A DNA stretch of 64,000 bases from Gemmatimonadaceae bacterium (GCA_020852815.1 JADZAN010000016.1:62001-126000), one strand, 5' to 3'; counted from the first letter of the stretch, positions 35,768-47,369 are shown. Made by a program: numbers and translations. The notes: generated by a model not told the origin, from the sequence alone.

Positions 35768-36763
35768 TCATCGGGCCGGGACTTCGAGTATCAGCTTCCC
35801 CGTCGTGTCGTTGGACTCCAGCCGCCGGTGCGCATCGGCCACCAGCGCGAACGAATAGACCGTGTCGATGACCGGGCGCAGCTCGCCGCGCTCGACGCGC
35901 GGGATGATCTCGCTGGTGAAGACGTCGGCTACCGCGATGCGTTCGGCGAGCGACCGCGAGCGCATCGTCGTTCCTTGCAGCCGAAGGCGCTTGAAGAGCA
36001 CCTGGCGACCGTCGAAGCGCGCGTCCGCCCCGCCCATCGCCCCCACCAGGATCACCCTCCCCTTGAAGGCCGCGGCGTCGACGCTGGGTGCGACGTAGCC
36101 GCCCCCCACGAGGTCCAGCACCACGTCGGCGCCGTTCCCGCCACTCCACGCCCGCACCGCATCGACCAGTGGTGCGGGGGAGTCGGGAAGGGCGATGCCG
36201 TCCTCCATGCCTAACGAGCTGGCGATGGCGAGCTTGTCCGCGCTTCGCGTGGTGCCGAACGCGCGCGCGCCCCACGCCTTCGCTACCTGCACGGCGGCCA
36301 GTCCCACGCCGCTGGCCACGGCGTGCACGAGGACGAAGTCGCCGGCGCGCATGGCGCCCTGCGTGACCATGGCATCGTATGCGGTGAGGAACGCCTCGGG
36401 GATGGCCGCCGCCTCGTGCCACGGAAGTGCATCGGGGATTCGCGCGATGGTGCGTTCGTGCACCACGACGTACTCGGCGTGTGCGCCGCCACCGACGAGT
36501 CCGAAGACGCGGTCGCCGCTGCGCCAGCGCGAGACGTCGCTCCCCGTGGCGGCGATCTCCCCGGCGAACTCGAGCCCGGGAATGTCCGCCGGAACTCCGG
36601 AGGGAGCGGCATATCGACCGACGCGCTGCGCGAGGTCGGCACGGTTGAGCGCGGATGCATGCACGCGCACGAGGACGTCGTGCGCCGCGGGCGTCGGCGT
36701 GGGGACCTCGCGAAGCTCGAGCACGTCGGAAGGGCCGGGGCGCGTGATGACGGCTGCCAGCAT
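35768..36763 (-). CDS. Zinc-independent quinone oxidoreductase (MDR superfamily)
   Basis: An NADPH-dependent reductase of quinones or unsaturated carbonyls, belonging to the medium-chain dehydrogenase family. The 331-residue protein shows the opening blocks LNRADLAQRVGRY and PGLEFAGEI, a Rossmann segment VHAVASGVGLAAVQVAKAWG, and no structural zinc cysteine set, so it belongs to the TP53I3/PIG3-like quinone reductases. ATG 36763 was chosen. Its TTA codon (S-L-G-M) lies in the CGTTAGG word. Confidence 0.9.
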   Translation of the reverse strand: MLAAVITRPGPSDVLELREVPTPTPAAHDVLVRVHASALNRADLAQRVGRYAAPSGVPADIPGLEFAGEIAATGSDVSRWRSGDRVFGLVGGGAHAEYVVVHERTIARIPDALPWHEAAAIPEAFLTAYDAMVTQGAMRAGDFVLVHAVASGVGLAAVQVAKAWGARAFGTTRSADKLAIASSLGMEDGIALPDSPAPLVDAVRAWSGGNGADVVLDLVGGGYVAPSVDAAAFKGRVILVGAMGGADARFDGRQVLFKRLRLQGTTMRSRSLAERIAVADVFTSEIIPRVERGELRPVIDTVYSFALVADAHRRLESNDTTGKLILEVPAR

Positions 36764-37004
36764 GGGGGCGGGGCGGAGGTGCGCGTGCACTATGCGCGGC
36801 GACCGGGCGGCACTCGCCGAGTCGTCGCGCCGCGGAACGGCTGCATCAACCTAGGCCACGCGTGGCAATCGGTCGACCGTTGGTTGCGGGAGAGGGGCGC
36901 GGCGTCGTGCCTTGGGTTTCGCGGAACGCCCGAGGCGAAACCCGGCGGGGCGTGCCGCCGTACGAATGAGCACACCGGCTCCATCGTCACACGAGGAATC
37001 GCCC
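36764..37004. other. Divergent intergenic region with a 9-bp inverted repeat
   Basis: The 241 bases between the divergent quinone reductase and small membrane protein genes hold one clear structure: GGGTTTCGC (36914-36922) and GCGAAACCC (36935-36943), perfect arms 12 bases apart. It might be an operator or a stem for attenuation. A GAGGA ribosome-binding sequence precedes ATG 37005. Nothing else was recognised. Confidence 0.5.
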
Positions 37005-37286
37005 ATGTTCGGACTGCTCGGACTTGCCGCCAGCATCGCGGCCGCCCTGATCGGGTACACCCAGGCGCGCGCCTTCGTGCGCGACCGCCTGCGCTACGTC
37101 GATGCCGCACAATCCGGTTTCGCGCCGATCCTCGCCGGGTTGGGCGCCTGCATGATCGCCAGTCCCATCGTCGCGCTGCTTCCCATCGTTGGGGCGGGAA
37201 CGGCGCTCGGCTTCGGCATCAGCGTCGGGCTGGGCGTGGCGAACGGCCAGCGGGACATCCGGCGCGCGCTGCCGCCGGGCATCTGA
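37005..37286 (+). CDS. Small hydrophobic membrane protein
   Basis: A 93-residue protein of unknown family, starting with MFGLLGLAASIAAALIGYT after a GAGGA site; an upstream ATG at 36966 is possible. Two or three hydrophobic, glycine-rich stretches (about residues 2-18, 42-62 and 65-83) suggest an integral membrane protein. The central segment ARAFVRDRLRYVDAAQ is basic and probably cytoplasmic. Related small proteins are common as single genes near transporters, but I cannot assign a role. Confidence 0.65.
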   Translation: MFGLLGLAASIAAALIGYTQARAFVRDRLRYVDAAQSGFAPILAGLGACMIASPIVALLPIVGAGTALGFGISVGLGVANGQRDIRRALPPGI

Positions 37287-37329
37287 CTCGCGTCCCCACG
37301 CGGCGCAGGCGACTCGCCCTCGCGCCGTT

Positions 37330-37365
37330 CCAGCGGCCGGCTGCCTAACGGTGGCCGGCCGCTGG
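37330..37365. terminator. 12-bp hairpin enclosing the SulP stop codon
   Basis: CCAGCGGCCGGC (37330-37341) pairs perfectly with GCCGGCCGCTGG (37354-37365). The 12-base loop contains CCTAACG, and with it the stop codon of the sulfate permease gene on the minus strand. It can act for both converging genes. No T-run follows on the plus strand. Confidence 0.65.
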
Positions 37366-39057
37366 CGTTCCGGCGGGCGGCGTGGGGGTGCGCGCACTGA
37401 GGTAGTGCCGCGCGCGATCGAGCGCATCGTCCAGCGTCATGTAGATCGACTCGTCGCCCAGCTCCTCGCGCAGCACCGAACGCTCCAGCGTGGCCAGCGG
37501 CTGCGTGTGGATCTCGGCAATCAGGACCAGCGTGCGATCCTGACGGCTGCGATGCACCACGTCGCGCAACGCGCGCAGCCCGGTGGCATCGAGGAGCGAG
37601 ACGTTGCGCATGCGGATGATCAACACCTTCGGCTTCCGCCCCACCTGGTTGATCGTGTCCTTGAACGTCTCCGCCGCGCCGAAGAAGAAGGCGCCGTTGA
37701 TCTCGTAGATATCGACGCCCGGCGGGATGTCGTAGGTGCTGACGGAATTGGGATCGAGCTCCTCGTCGAGCGCGGCCTCGCGCCGCAACTCGCGCGTGAC
37801 CGCGTTCACGTTCGTCACCTCTGCCATGCGGTGCATGAAGAGGAACGACGCCAGCACCATCCCCACCTCGATGGCGACCGTCAGGTCGACGACGACGGTG
37901 AGGACGAACGACGTCACGAGCACCGCCACGTCGGCCTTGGGGCCGCGCAGCTCGTCGAGGAAGGTGCGCCACTCGCTCATGTGGTACGCCACCACCACGA
38001 GGATTGCCGCCAGCGTCGCCATCGGGATGAGCGCCGCCAGCTTCCCGAAGAAGAGCGTGATGAGGAGGAGGACGACGGCGTGCGTGATGCCGGCGACCGG
38101 TGTGCGAGCGCCGCTCTTGACGTTGGTCGCCGTGCGCGCGATGGCTCCCGTGGCCGGTATCCCGCCAAAGATGGGTGAGGCGATGTTGGCCACGCCCTGC
38201 GCCACCAGCTCCATGTTGGAGCGATGCCGCGACCCGATCATCCCGTCAGCGACAACGGCCGACAGCAGCGACTCGATGGCGCCGAGGAGGGCGATGGTGA
38301 AGGCCGGCGACACCAGGCGTTGCACGTCGGCAAACGAGAGGTGCGGCACCACGGGGCGGGGGAGCGACGCCTGCAGCTCGCCAAAGCGCGACCCCACCGT
38401 CTCCACCGGCAGGTGCAAGAAGTGCACGGCGGCCGTCGTCACGATCAGCGCCACGAACGGCGACGGGATCCTGGGAAAGAACCTGGGCCAGACCACGACG
38501 ATCAGCAGCGCGATCGATGCCACCGCCACCGCCGCGGGTGTGATGGTCGCGAAGTTCTCCGCGTACGCCTGGAGCTTCGCCACGAAGTCGGCCGGGACGT
38601 TCCCCATCCTGAGGCCGAGGAAGTCCTTCACCTGACCGGTGAAGATGATGACGGCAATCCCGCTGGTGAAACCGGTGATGAGCGGTTGGGGAATGAACTT
38701 GATGATCGTCCCGAGCCGCGCGAATCCCATGGCCAACAGCATCACGCCGGCCATCACCGTGGCGACGGTGAGCCCTTCCAGTCCGTATTTCTGGACTATG
38801 CCATAGACAATGACGACGAATGCCCCGGTGGGGCCGCCGATCTGGACGCGAGATCCGCCAAGCGCCGAGATGATGAAGCCGGCGACGATCGCGGTGTAGA
38901 GCCCGCGTTCCGGGGTGACGCCGCTGGCGATGGCGAAGGCGATGGCCAGCGGAAGGGCGACGATTCCGACAATCGTCCCGGCCGTGAGGTCGGCGGCGAA
39001 CTGGCGGCGATCGTAATCCTTGAGCGTGGTGACGAGCTTGGGGACGAACACTGACAT
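37345..39057 (-). CDS. SulP family anion transporter with STAS domain
   Basis: A 570-residue inner-membrane permease of the SulP/SLC26 family (sulfate, bicarbonate or related anions). It has a large hydrophobic core of about 12-14 spans with GGPTGAFVV, PAPL-type segments such as QPLITGFTSGIA, and GGIPATGAIARTATNVKSG, the conserved anion-site region, then a C-terminal STAS domain (about residues 445-550) with VLIIRMRNVSLLDATGLRAL. It ends with a Pro/Thr-rich tail. Lone gene, no sulfate assimilation genes nearby. The substrate is not deducible. Confidence 0.93.
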   Translation of the reverse strand: MSVFVPKLVTTLKDYDRRQFAADLTAGTIVGIVALPLAIAFAIASGVTPERGLYTAIVAGFIISALGGSRVQIGGPTGAFVVIVYGIVQKYGLEGLTVATVMAGVMLLAMGFARLGTIIKFIPQPLITGFTSGIAVIIFTGQVKDFLGLRMGNVPADFVAKLQAYAENFATITPAAVAVASIALLIVVVWPRFFPRIPSPFVALIVTTAAVHFLHLPVETVGSRFGELQASLPRPVVPHLSFADVQRLVSPAFTIALLGAIESLLSAVVADGMIGSRHRSNMELVAQGVANIASPIFGGIPATGAIARTATNVKSGARTPVAGITHAVVLLLITLFFGKLAALIPMATLAAILVVVAYHMSEWRTFLDELRGPKADVAVLVTSFVLTVVVDLTVAIEVGMVLASFLFMHRMAEVTNVNAVTRELRREAALDEELDPNSVSTYDIPPGVDIYEINGAFFFGAAETFKDTINQVGRKPKVLIIRMRNVSLLDATGLRALRDVVHRSRQDRTLVLIAEIHTQPLATLERSVLREELGDESIYMTLDDALDRARHYLSARTPTPPAGTPAAGHR

Positions 39058-39256
39058 GTTGGAGCGAGCGAGGAGCGTCTCTCACGACGGGCCGTGTGGA
39101 TGATGCATCGGCGCACCGCCAGTTGTCACCCCATCTTCGGTCGTCCGCGAACGCCGCACATGCGTCTGACACGCGCTTCGCCCTCCGGCGCTCGCGGCGC
39201 CACGGCGCTCCCGTAGATTCAGCGCACCCTGTCCCTCCCTTCATCCCCATCGCGGC

Positions 39257-39793
39257 ATGCATCCGAGACTCGCCGAACTGATCGAATACGCCGACAGCAC
39301 GCGCGACGCCCTGTTGGCACAAGTGGCCGCCTTTCCCGCCGAGCGTGCTCACGAGGCGGGGGCCAACGGAGGGTGGAGCCTGTCGCAGCAACTGGCGCAC
39401 CTGCACCTGGTGGAGCAGTCGTCGGTGCGTGCGATGTTCCGCGCCCTCAAGGACGCCAGGAAGGCTGGCCTGGGCGCCGAGACGGAGACCTCCTCGTTGC
39501 GCGGCATCCTCGACGCGACGGGGCTCGCCAGCGGCACGCGGCGGCTGGAGGCCCCGGACTTCGTCACTCCCACCGACACCCCCGGTATCGAGACGGCGCT
39601 GGCCCGGCTGCGCGAGTCGCGGGAAGGGTTGCATGCGTGGGCCCGCGAGGGCGACGGCTACGCGCTCGCGACGGTGACCTTTCCGCATCCCCGCCTTGGA
39701 GTGCTCAACCTGTATGAGTGGGTCGAGATGATCTCCGGGCACGAGCGGCGACACATGCTCCAGATCGAACGGCTGCGCGCGGGCGGTGCGTGA
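39257..39793 (+). CDS. DinB-fold (DUF664-like) protein
   Basis: A 178-residue protein of the DinB/YfiT four-helix-bundle superfamily, members of which bind a metal and often act as thiol transferases (for example bacillithiol-dependent). It has the pattern of three histidines: QLAHLHLVEQ near residue 46-51, and GHERRHMLQIERL near residue 160-170. This fits the presence of a BshB1-like gene in the window, but a link is inference. Separate from the DNA polymerase IV called DinB. Confidence 0.82.
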   Translation: MHPRLAELIEYADSTRDALLAQVAAFPAERAHEAGANGGWSLSQQLAHLHLVEQSSVRAMFRALKDARKAGLGAETETSSLRGILDATGLASGTRRLEAPDFVTPTDTPGIETALARLRESREGLHAWAREGDGYALATVTFPHPRLGVLNLYEWVEMISGHERRHMLQIERLRAGGA

Positions 39794-39808
39794 GCACGAT
39801 CTGGGCTA

Positions 39809-39846
39809 CGTGCGCACCGGCGTGCACGGTGTGCACGGCGCGCACG
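39809..39846. terminator. Nested hairpin between convergent genes
   Basis: CGTGCAC-GGT-GTGCACG (39821-39837) is nested inside CGTGCGC / GCGCACG arms (39809-39815 and 39840-39846), in the 84-base gap between genes ending at 39793 and 39878. Candidate bidirectional terminator without T-run. Confidence 0.5.
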
Positions 39847-39877
39847 GCGGCAGGGCGCGTAGTTGCGGCTGGCGGCG

Positions 39878-42649
<2,772 letters not shown>

Positions 42650-42778
42650 CGATACTGACGCGCGTCGGCGCGCACCGTCAGGCTGCGCGAGCGCCGACGT
42701 GCCTTGCGTCTGCCGACTTGCGCGTCACGACGTTCGAGGCGCGCCTACCGAGTCGCGCATTCCCGCGTGCGCGACTCG

Positions 42779-43165
42779 TCAGGCAGCGTCGGGGGGAGTG
42801 GATGCGGAGGTGGGTGGGACGGGGCCGGTCGCATCACCACCGCGTGACCACATCCAGCGCAGCACCCAATAGACGAGGATGAGCGGGATGGAAATCTTGA
42901 GCGCCGCCACGCCGATCGAGACGATCCACAGCGTGAGCGTCACGAGCACGCCACCCACGAGCGTCACGAGCAGGAACGGGAGCCCGATCAACGCGAGGAC
43001 GAACAGCAGCGGAATCGCCAGCAGCGCGAGCATCAACAGGAAGGGGAGTCCCAGCGCCTTGAGCAGGACCGCCAGGGGGAGGAGCCATCCCAGGCTCCCG
43101 AAGGCCTTGAGGACGAGCTTCAGGATGGCCCACTTGGCGAGCAACGACTTGAGCAGGACCCACAT
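42779..43165 (-). CDS. Membrane protein of unknown function
   Basis: A 128-residue protein, unrecognised. It has long hydrophobic stretches (about residues 1-30, 32-75 and 76-100) rich in Leu, Ala and Val, and a short Pro/Ser/Thr-rich tail. Start ATG 43165 fits the first span. It is 129 bases from the sensor kinase gene downstream and divergent from the MsbA-like transporter; no association can be shown. Confidence 0.7.
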   Translation of the reverse strand: MWVLLKSLLAKWAILKLVLKAFGSLGWLLPLAVLLKALGLPFLLMLALLAIPLLFVLALIGLPFLLVTLVGGVLVTLTLWIVSIGVAALKISIPLILVYWVLRWMWSRGGDATGPVPPTSASTPPDAA

Positions 43166-43354
43166 GGGACATTTCCCCGGCGCGAAGGACTGACGCCCCT
43201 ACGGCGCGCTGTCGGGGGAGTTTCGGCCGGCGCCGGCGGCGGGGGCGACGCTAAGAATCCGATCAGATGGCCCCGCCCTCAGGGGTCCCTCGATCGACCG
43301 AGCGCATCGTGCCGTCCCGAAGGCTACCTTGAAAGCCGACTTTCGCCTCACCCC

Positions 43355-45253
43355 ATGGCCGACACGACTTCTGCCGCTCGCTCCACGGCGCCCGCCCGGC
43401 GTGCGCCTCCCTCGCCAAGCAAGCCGAAAGTGAACACCGCCCGCGCGTGGGCCGAAACGCGCGCGCTCATGTGGACGCACCGGCGTTCGCTGGCCATCGG
43501 CTTCATGCTGATGATCGTCAACCGGCTGTCAGGGTTGGTGCTGCCGGCGAGTTCGAAGTACCTGATCGACAACGTCCTGTCGCAGAATCGGATCGACCTC
43601 CTCCTCCCGTTGGCGCTGGCGAGCGGCGGGGCGACGATCGTGCAGGCCATCACGTCGTTCGCCCTCTCGCAGGTGGTGAGCATCGCCGCGCAGCGCGCCA
43701 TCACCGACATGCGGGTCGACGTGCAGCGCCACATCCTCCGCCTCCCGGTCTCGTACTTCGATTCGACCAAGACGGGCGTCCTGATCTCGCGCATCATGAC
43801 CGATGCCGAAGGGATCCGGAACCTCGTGGGGACGGGCATCGTGCAGCTGGTGGGGGGGCTGCTGACGGCGGTGTTGGCGCTGGGGGTCCTGTTCTACACG
43901 AGCTGGAAGCTCACCTCGATCACGCTGGTGGTGCTGGCGGCCTTTGGCGTGATGATGGCGATCGCCTTCAAGCGACTGCGTCCCATCTTTCGCGAACGCA
44001 GCGTGATCAACGCCGAGGTCACCGGTCGCCTGACGGAGACCGTGGGCGGGGTACGCATCGTGAAGGTGTACACGGCCGAAGATCGCGAGGAGAAGGTCTT
44101 CGCGACGGGGGCCGAGCGCCTGTTCGAGAACGTGCGCTCGACGATCACCGGGACGAGCGCGGTGGGGGCGGCGACGACGGCGATCGTCGGCGTCATCGGC
44201 GTGCTGCTGACGATCATGGGCGGGCGCGCGATCATCGGCGGCGAGATGACGTTAGGCGATTTTGTCCGCTACATCTTCTTCATCGGGCTGGTGGCGGCGC
44301 CGCTCGTGTCGATCGCATCGATCGGGACGCAGATCTCGGAGGCGTTCGCGGGGCTCGACCGCATACGCGAGATCCGCGACATGGCGACCGAGGACGCGCT
44401 CGATGCCACCAAGACGCCGGTCCCCGACGTCAACGGCGCGATCGAGTTCGAGCACGTCGACTTCGAGTACGTGGACGGGGTGCCGGTGCTGCGCGACATC
44501 TCCTTTACCGCGCCGGCCGGCTCCACGACGGCACTGGTGGGATCGAGCGGGGCGGGGAAGAGCACGCTCATCGGCCTCGTGATGGCGTTCAACCGCGCCA
44601 AGGCGGGGCGGATCATCGTCGACGGGAACGACCTGGACACGCTCAAGCTGCACGAGTACCGGCGGCACCTGGGCGTGGTGATGCAGGACAACTTCCTGTT
44701 CGACGGGACGATTCGCGACAACATCGCCTATGCGCGTCCTGATGCCACCGACGAGGAGGTGCGTCGCGTGGCGCGCATCGCGCACGTGGACGAGTTCGTG
44801 GAATCGTGGGAGCAGAAGTACGAGACGATCGTGGGGGAGCGTGGGGTGAAGCTCTCCGGCGGCCAGCGGCAGCGCGTGGCGATAGCGCGCGCAATCCTCG
44901 CCGATCCGCGCATTCTCATCCTCGACGAGGCCACGTCGTCGCTCGATAGCGAGAGCGAGGCGATGATTCGTGACGGGCTGCAGCGTCTGCGGAGTGGCCG
45001 CACGACGTTCGTCATCGCGCACCGCCTGTCAACGATCGAGAGCGCCGACCAGATCCTCGTGATCGAGGACGGGCGCATCATCGAGCGCGGGACGCATGCC
45101 GAACTGATGGCGATGGCGGGGCGCTACAAGGAGCTGCACGACCGGCAGTACGGGATCGAGGTCGATCGCTTCATCAATCCCGGCGAGGACTTCACGCCGG
45201 AACCCGACGCGGCGGGCGACGCGCCGTCGTCCGCGTCGCGCGGCGGGCGCTAG
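43355..45253 (+). CDS. MsbA-like ABC exporter, permease-ATPase fusion
   Basis: A 632-residue half-transporter that works as a homodimer to export lipids, lipopeptides or drugs. It has a membrane domain (about residues 45-320, six spans, with coupling helices such as PVSYFDSTKTGVLISR and AEVTGRLTETVGGVRIVK) and an ATPase domain (about 365-600): Walker A GSSGAGKST (396), Q-loop VMQDNFLFDGTIRDN, signature LSGGQRQR, Walker B ILILDEATSSLD and H-loop IAHRLSTIE. A basic Ala/Pro/Ser-rich 30-residue N-terminus is extra. MsbA function is the best guess; lipid A genes are not nearby. Confidence 0.92.
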   Translation: MADTTSAARSTAPARRAPPSPSKPKVNTARAWAETRALMWTHRRSLAIGFMLMIVNRLSGLVLPASSKYLIDNVLSQNRIDLLLPLALASGGATIVQAITSFALSQVVSIAAQRAITDMRVDVQRHILRLPVSYFDSTKTGVLISRIMTDAEGIRNLVGTGIVQLVGGLLTAVLALGVLFYTSWKLTSITLVVLAAFGVMMAIAFKRLRPIFRERSVINAEVTGRLTETVGGVRIVKVYTAEDREEKVFATGAERLFENVRSTITGTSAVGAATTAIVGVIGVLLTIMGGRAIIGGEMTLGDFVRYIFFIGLVAAPLVSIASIGTQISEAFAGLDRIREIRDMATEDALDATKTPVPDVNGAIEFEHVDFEYVDGVPVLRDISFTAPAGSTTALVGSSGAGKSTLIGLVMAFNRAKAGRIIVDGNDLDTLKLHEYRRHLGVVMQDNFLFDGTIRDNIAYARPDATDEEVRRVARIAHVDEFVESWEQKYETIVGERGVKLSGGQRQRVAIARAILADPRILILDEATSSLDSESEAMIRDGLQRLRSGRTTFVIAHRLSTIESADQILVIEDGRIIERGTHAELMAMAGRYKELHDRQYGIEVDRFINPGEDFTPEPDAAGDAPSSASRGGR

Positions 45254-45270
45254 GCTCGCGAAAGGCGAGC
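45254..45270 (+). terminator. Short stem directly after the ABC exporter stop
   Basis: GCTCGC and GCGAGC form a 6-bp stem with the loop GAAAG, starting at the base after the exporter stop codon. No T-run; weak terminator candidate. Confidence 0.35.
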
Positions 45271-45311
45271 TCTACAGGTAAGTTGTTGTGGCCGGCTCGC
45301 TTGGCGTCGAT

Positions 45312-45376
45312 GGGGTCAGAGTCACCGAACCAAATTCTCGGTGACTCTGACCCCAATTTGGCTGACCCCAATTTGG
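45312..45376. repeat. REP-like palindrome with two 15-bp direct repeats
   Basis: GGGGTCAGAGTCACCGA and TCGGTGACTCTGACCCC form a perfect 17-bp inverted repeat with the loop ACCAAATTC (45312-45354). Adjoining it are two exact copies of CTGACCCCAATTTGG (45347-45361, 45362-45376), partly shared with the right arm. The word TTGGGGTCAG is known from intergenic REP palindromes mobilised by RAYT transposases in many bacteria; no RAYT gene is in the window. It lies in the 3' end of the winged-helix gene, which stops inside the left arm. Confidence 0.85.
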
Positions 45377-45705
45377 GCGAGTGGGTCGCGGTCGTGGACC
45401 ATGCGCACCAGGGCGTCGACGGTGCGGTGCGACTCCATGGGGTGGCGCAGCGCAACGTCGGTGTTGACCTCGTAGTGGTTGCGACGGCCGTCGCGCGACT
45501 TGGAGAGGGCGCCGGCGTTTTCCAGCTCCGATATGATCTTCTGCACCGCCCGCTCGGTGATCCCGACCTGCACGGCGATCTCGCGGAGCCGCACATCATG
45601 GTCGCGGGCGATCGCCAGCAGCACATGTGCGTGGTTCGTGAGAAAGGTCCACTGCGACGACGCGGCGCGGGGGAGCGTGCGGACTTGGGGGGGAGTCGAC
45701 GTCAT
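45322..45705 (-). CDS. Winged helix-turn-helix regulator (MarR/ArsR-like)
   Basis: A 127-residue DNA-binding protein. Its central part (about residues 20-80) has a clear winged helix: LREIAVQVGITERAVQKIISELENAG as helix-turn-helix and SRDGRRNHYEV as wing. ATG 45705 was chosen because upstream in-frame starts only add a Pro-rich stretch. The last about 20 residues (from LAQIGVSQIGV) come from the REP-like repeat that contains the stop codon, so the original C-terminus was probably different. No effector domain is visible. It lies opposite the ABC exporter gene end and could regulate that or a neighbour; not shown. Confidence 0.75.
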   Translation of the reverse strand: MTSTPPQVRTLPRAASSQWTFLTNHAHVLLAIARDHDVRLREIAVQVGITERAVQKIISELENAGALSKSRDGRRNHYEVNTDVALRHPMESHRTVDALVRMVHDRDPLAQIGVSQIGVRVTENLVR

Positions 45706-46023
45706 CGGAGGCGGCGAGATGGGCGTGCCGACCTGCAGCGGATGCGACGCCAGGGGGTCTGTCGCGCCGCACGCTCTTGGTCGTAAGGGCGCGCCTATAT
45801 AGCAGGGTTGATTACCCTCCGCCATGGGACCGCGAGTTCGGTCCTAACGGTCCAAACCGCGGCCGATCGGCTGTGGGGGGCGCCCCGCCACCCGCCCCGC
45901 CACCCACCCCGCAACGCCGGATGACCCACCGCACGGCGCGGTAGCCGCTCACGATCCCAACCGTATCTTCTCCCCGCCCAAACGCCACCCGCTCCCCACC
46001 CCCCCACCCCCCCGCCACCCCAC
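45706..46023. other. Gene-free divergent region before the YcsG-like gene
   Basis: About 318 bases that separate the winged-helix gene from the YcsG-like gene. A short AT-rich patch, CCTATATAGCAGGG near 45795-45808, is the best promoter -10-type candidate for the minus strand. One CCTAACG word lies at 45843. The last 120 bases are a C-rich, nearly purine-free stretch, which is unusual, and may be low-complexity filler or an extended leader. No gene was recognised. Confidence 0.45.
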
Positions 46024-47301
46024 GTGCCCGAAACGCCCCATCCCCCGCCGCCCCGCCCGTCCTCCGCCGACACGCAGTCGTCACTCACCTCCGGTCGGGC
46101 GGCCGGGTACTCCGCCGCGCGCCGCAGCGCGCTGGTAGGCGCGGCGTTCCTCATGGCGACCTCGGCGATCGGGCCGGGCTTCCTCACGCAGACGGCGGTC
46201 TTCACCGCGAAGCTGGGGGCGTCGTTCGGCTTCGTGATCCTGATGAGCGTCTTGCTCGACCTCGGCGCGCAACTCACGACCTGGCGCGTGATCGCCGCCG
46301 CCAACCGCCGAGCGCAGGATGTCGCCAACGCCGTGATGCCGGGGCTGGGAACGCTCCTCGTCATTCTCGTCGCCACGGGAGGGCTCGCCTTCAACATCGG
46401 CAACGTTGCAGGAGCTGGTTTGGGGCTCAACGTGCTGCTCGGCATCCCGACCGCCACCGGCGCGCTGGTGAGTGGCGCGATTGCCGTCGCCCTTTTCCTC
46501 GCCAAGGAGGCGGGGCGGGCGATGGACCGCTTTGCCCAGTGGCTGGGCTTCGTGATGGTCGCGCTCACGATCTACGTCGCCATCGCCTCGGCACCGCCCG
46601 TGGGCGAGGCGATCGCGCGCACCGTTGCGCCCACGCAGCTCGACGTCTTCGCCATCGTCACGCTCGTGGGCGGGACGGTGGGCGGCTACATCACCTTTGC
46701 CGGGGCGCATCGCCTGCTCGACGCGGGGATCGGCGGTCCAGCGGCCATTGGCGAGGTCACGCGATCGGCGGCGCAGGCCATCGGGATCGCCTCGCTCATG
46801 CGCACGCTCCTCTTCCTTGCCGCGTTAGGCGTGGTGAGCGCGGGCGGCGTGCTCGATCCCGCCAACCCGCCGGCGTCGGTGTTCAAGCTGGCCACCGGGA
46901 CGCTGGGCTACCGCCTGTTCGGGATCGTGATGTGGTCGGCGGCGATCACCTCGGTCGTGGGGGCGGCGTATACGTCCGTCTCCTTCCTGCGCTCGGTGAA
47001 TCGCGTGGTCGATCGCCGTCCCGAGGTCGTCATCATCGCCTTCATTGCCGTCTCCACCGTGGCATTCCTCCTCATCGGGCAACCGGTGAGGACACTGGTG
47101 CTGGTGGGGTCGCTCAATGGCCTCATCCTCCCCCTCTCGGTGGGGGCGATGCTCCTGGCGGCGCGCCGGCGCGACATCGTTGGCGAGTACCAGCACCCGG
47201 CGATGCTGACGCTGGCGGGATGGGTGGTGGCGCTGGCGATGGCGGCGATGGGCGCCTACACGCTGGTGCGCGAGCTGCCCAGGCTCTTTGCGACGCCGTA
47301 G
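46024..47301 (+). CDS. YcsG-like NRAMP-superfamily transporter
   Basis: A 425-residue inner-membrane transporter with about 11 spans, closest in style to YcsG, the NRAMP relative encoded near the 5-oxoprolinase genes in Bacillus. FLMATSAIGPGFLTQTAVF in span 1 (residues 43-60) shows GPGF at 49-52 in place of the DPGN that binds metal in real NRAMP proteins, and no MPH/MPN motif is seen in span 6, so metal transport is doubtful. The start GTG 46024 follows a C-rich leader. No pxpABC genes are nearby. The cargo is unknown; an amino acid-like compound is possible. Confidence 0.85.
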   Translation: MPETPHPPPPRPSSADTQSSLTSGRAAGYSAARRSALVGAAFLMATSAIGPGFLTQTAVFTAKLGASFGFVILMSVLLDLGAQLTTWRVIAAANRRAQDVANAVMPGLGTLLVILVATGGLAFNIGNVAGAGLGLNVLLGIPTATGALVSGAIAVALFLAKEAGRAMDRFAQWLGFVMVALTIYVAIASAPPVGEAIARTVAPTQLDVFAIVTLVGGTVGGYITFAGAHRLLDAGIGGPAAIGEVTRSAAQAIGIASLMRTLLFLAALGVVSAGGVLDPANPPASVFKLATGTLGYRLFGIVMWSAAITSVVGAAYTSVSFLRSVNRVVDRRPEVVIIAFIAVSTVAFLLIGQPVRTLVLVGSLNGLILPLSVGAMLLAARRRDIVGEYQHPAMLTLAGWVVALAMAAMGAYTLVRELPRLFATP

Positions 47302-47369
47302 CGGACGGTAACGTCGCGCCGTGGCAATCGTCTTTTGGTCATCGGCTGGCATGCGGCCGATCTCCCGCC

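Noticed and set aside
43199-43354. Small gene between membrane protein and ABC exporter
   Set aside because: No conserved motif and no coding signal; treated as divergent promoter region.
45322-45825. Longer winged-helix protein starting at 45825
   Set aside because: The extra 40 residues are Pro/Ala-rich without similarity; the ATG at 45705 is preferred.
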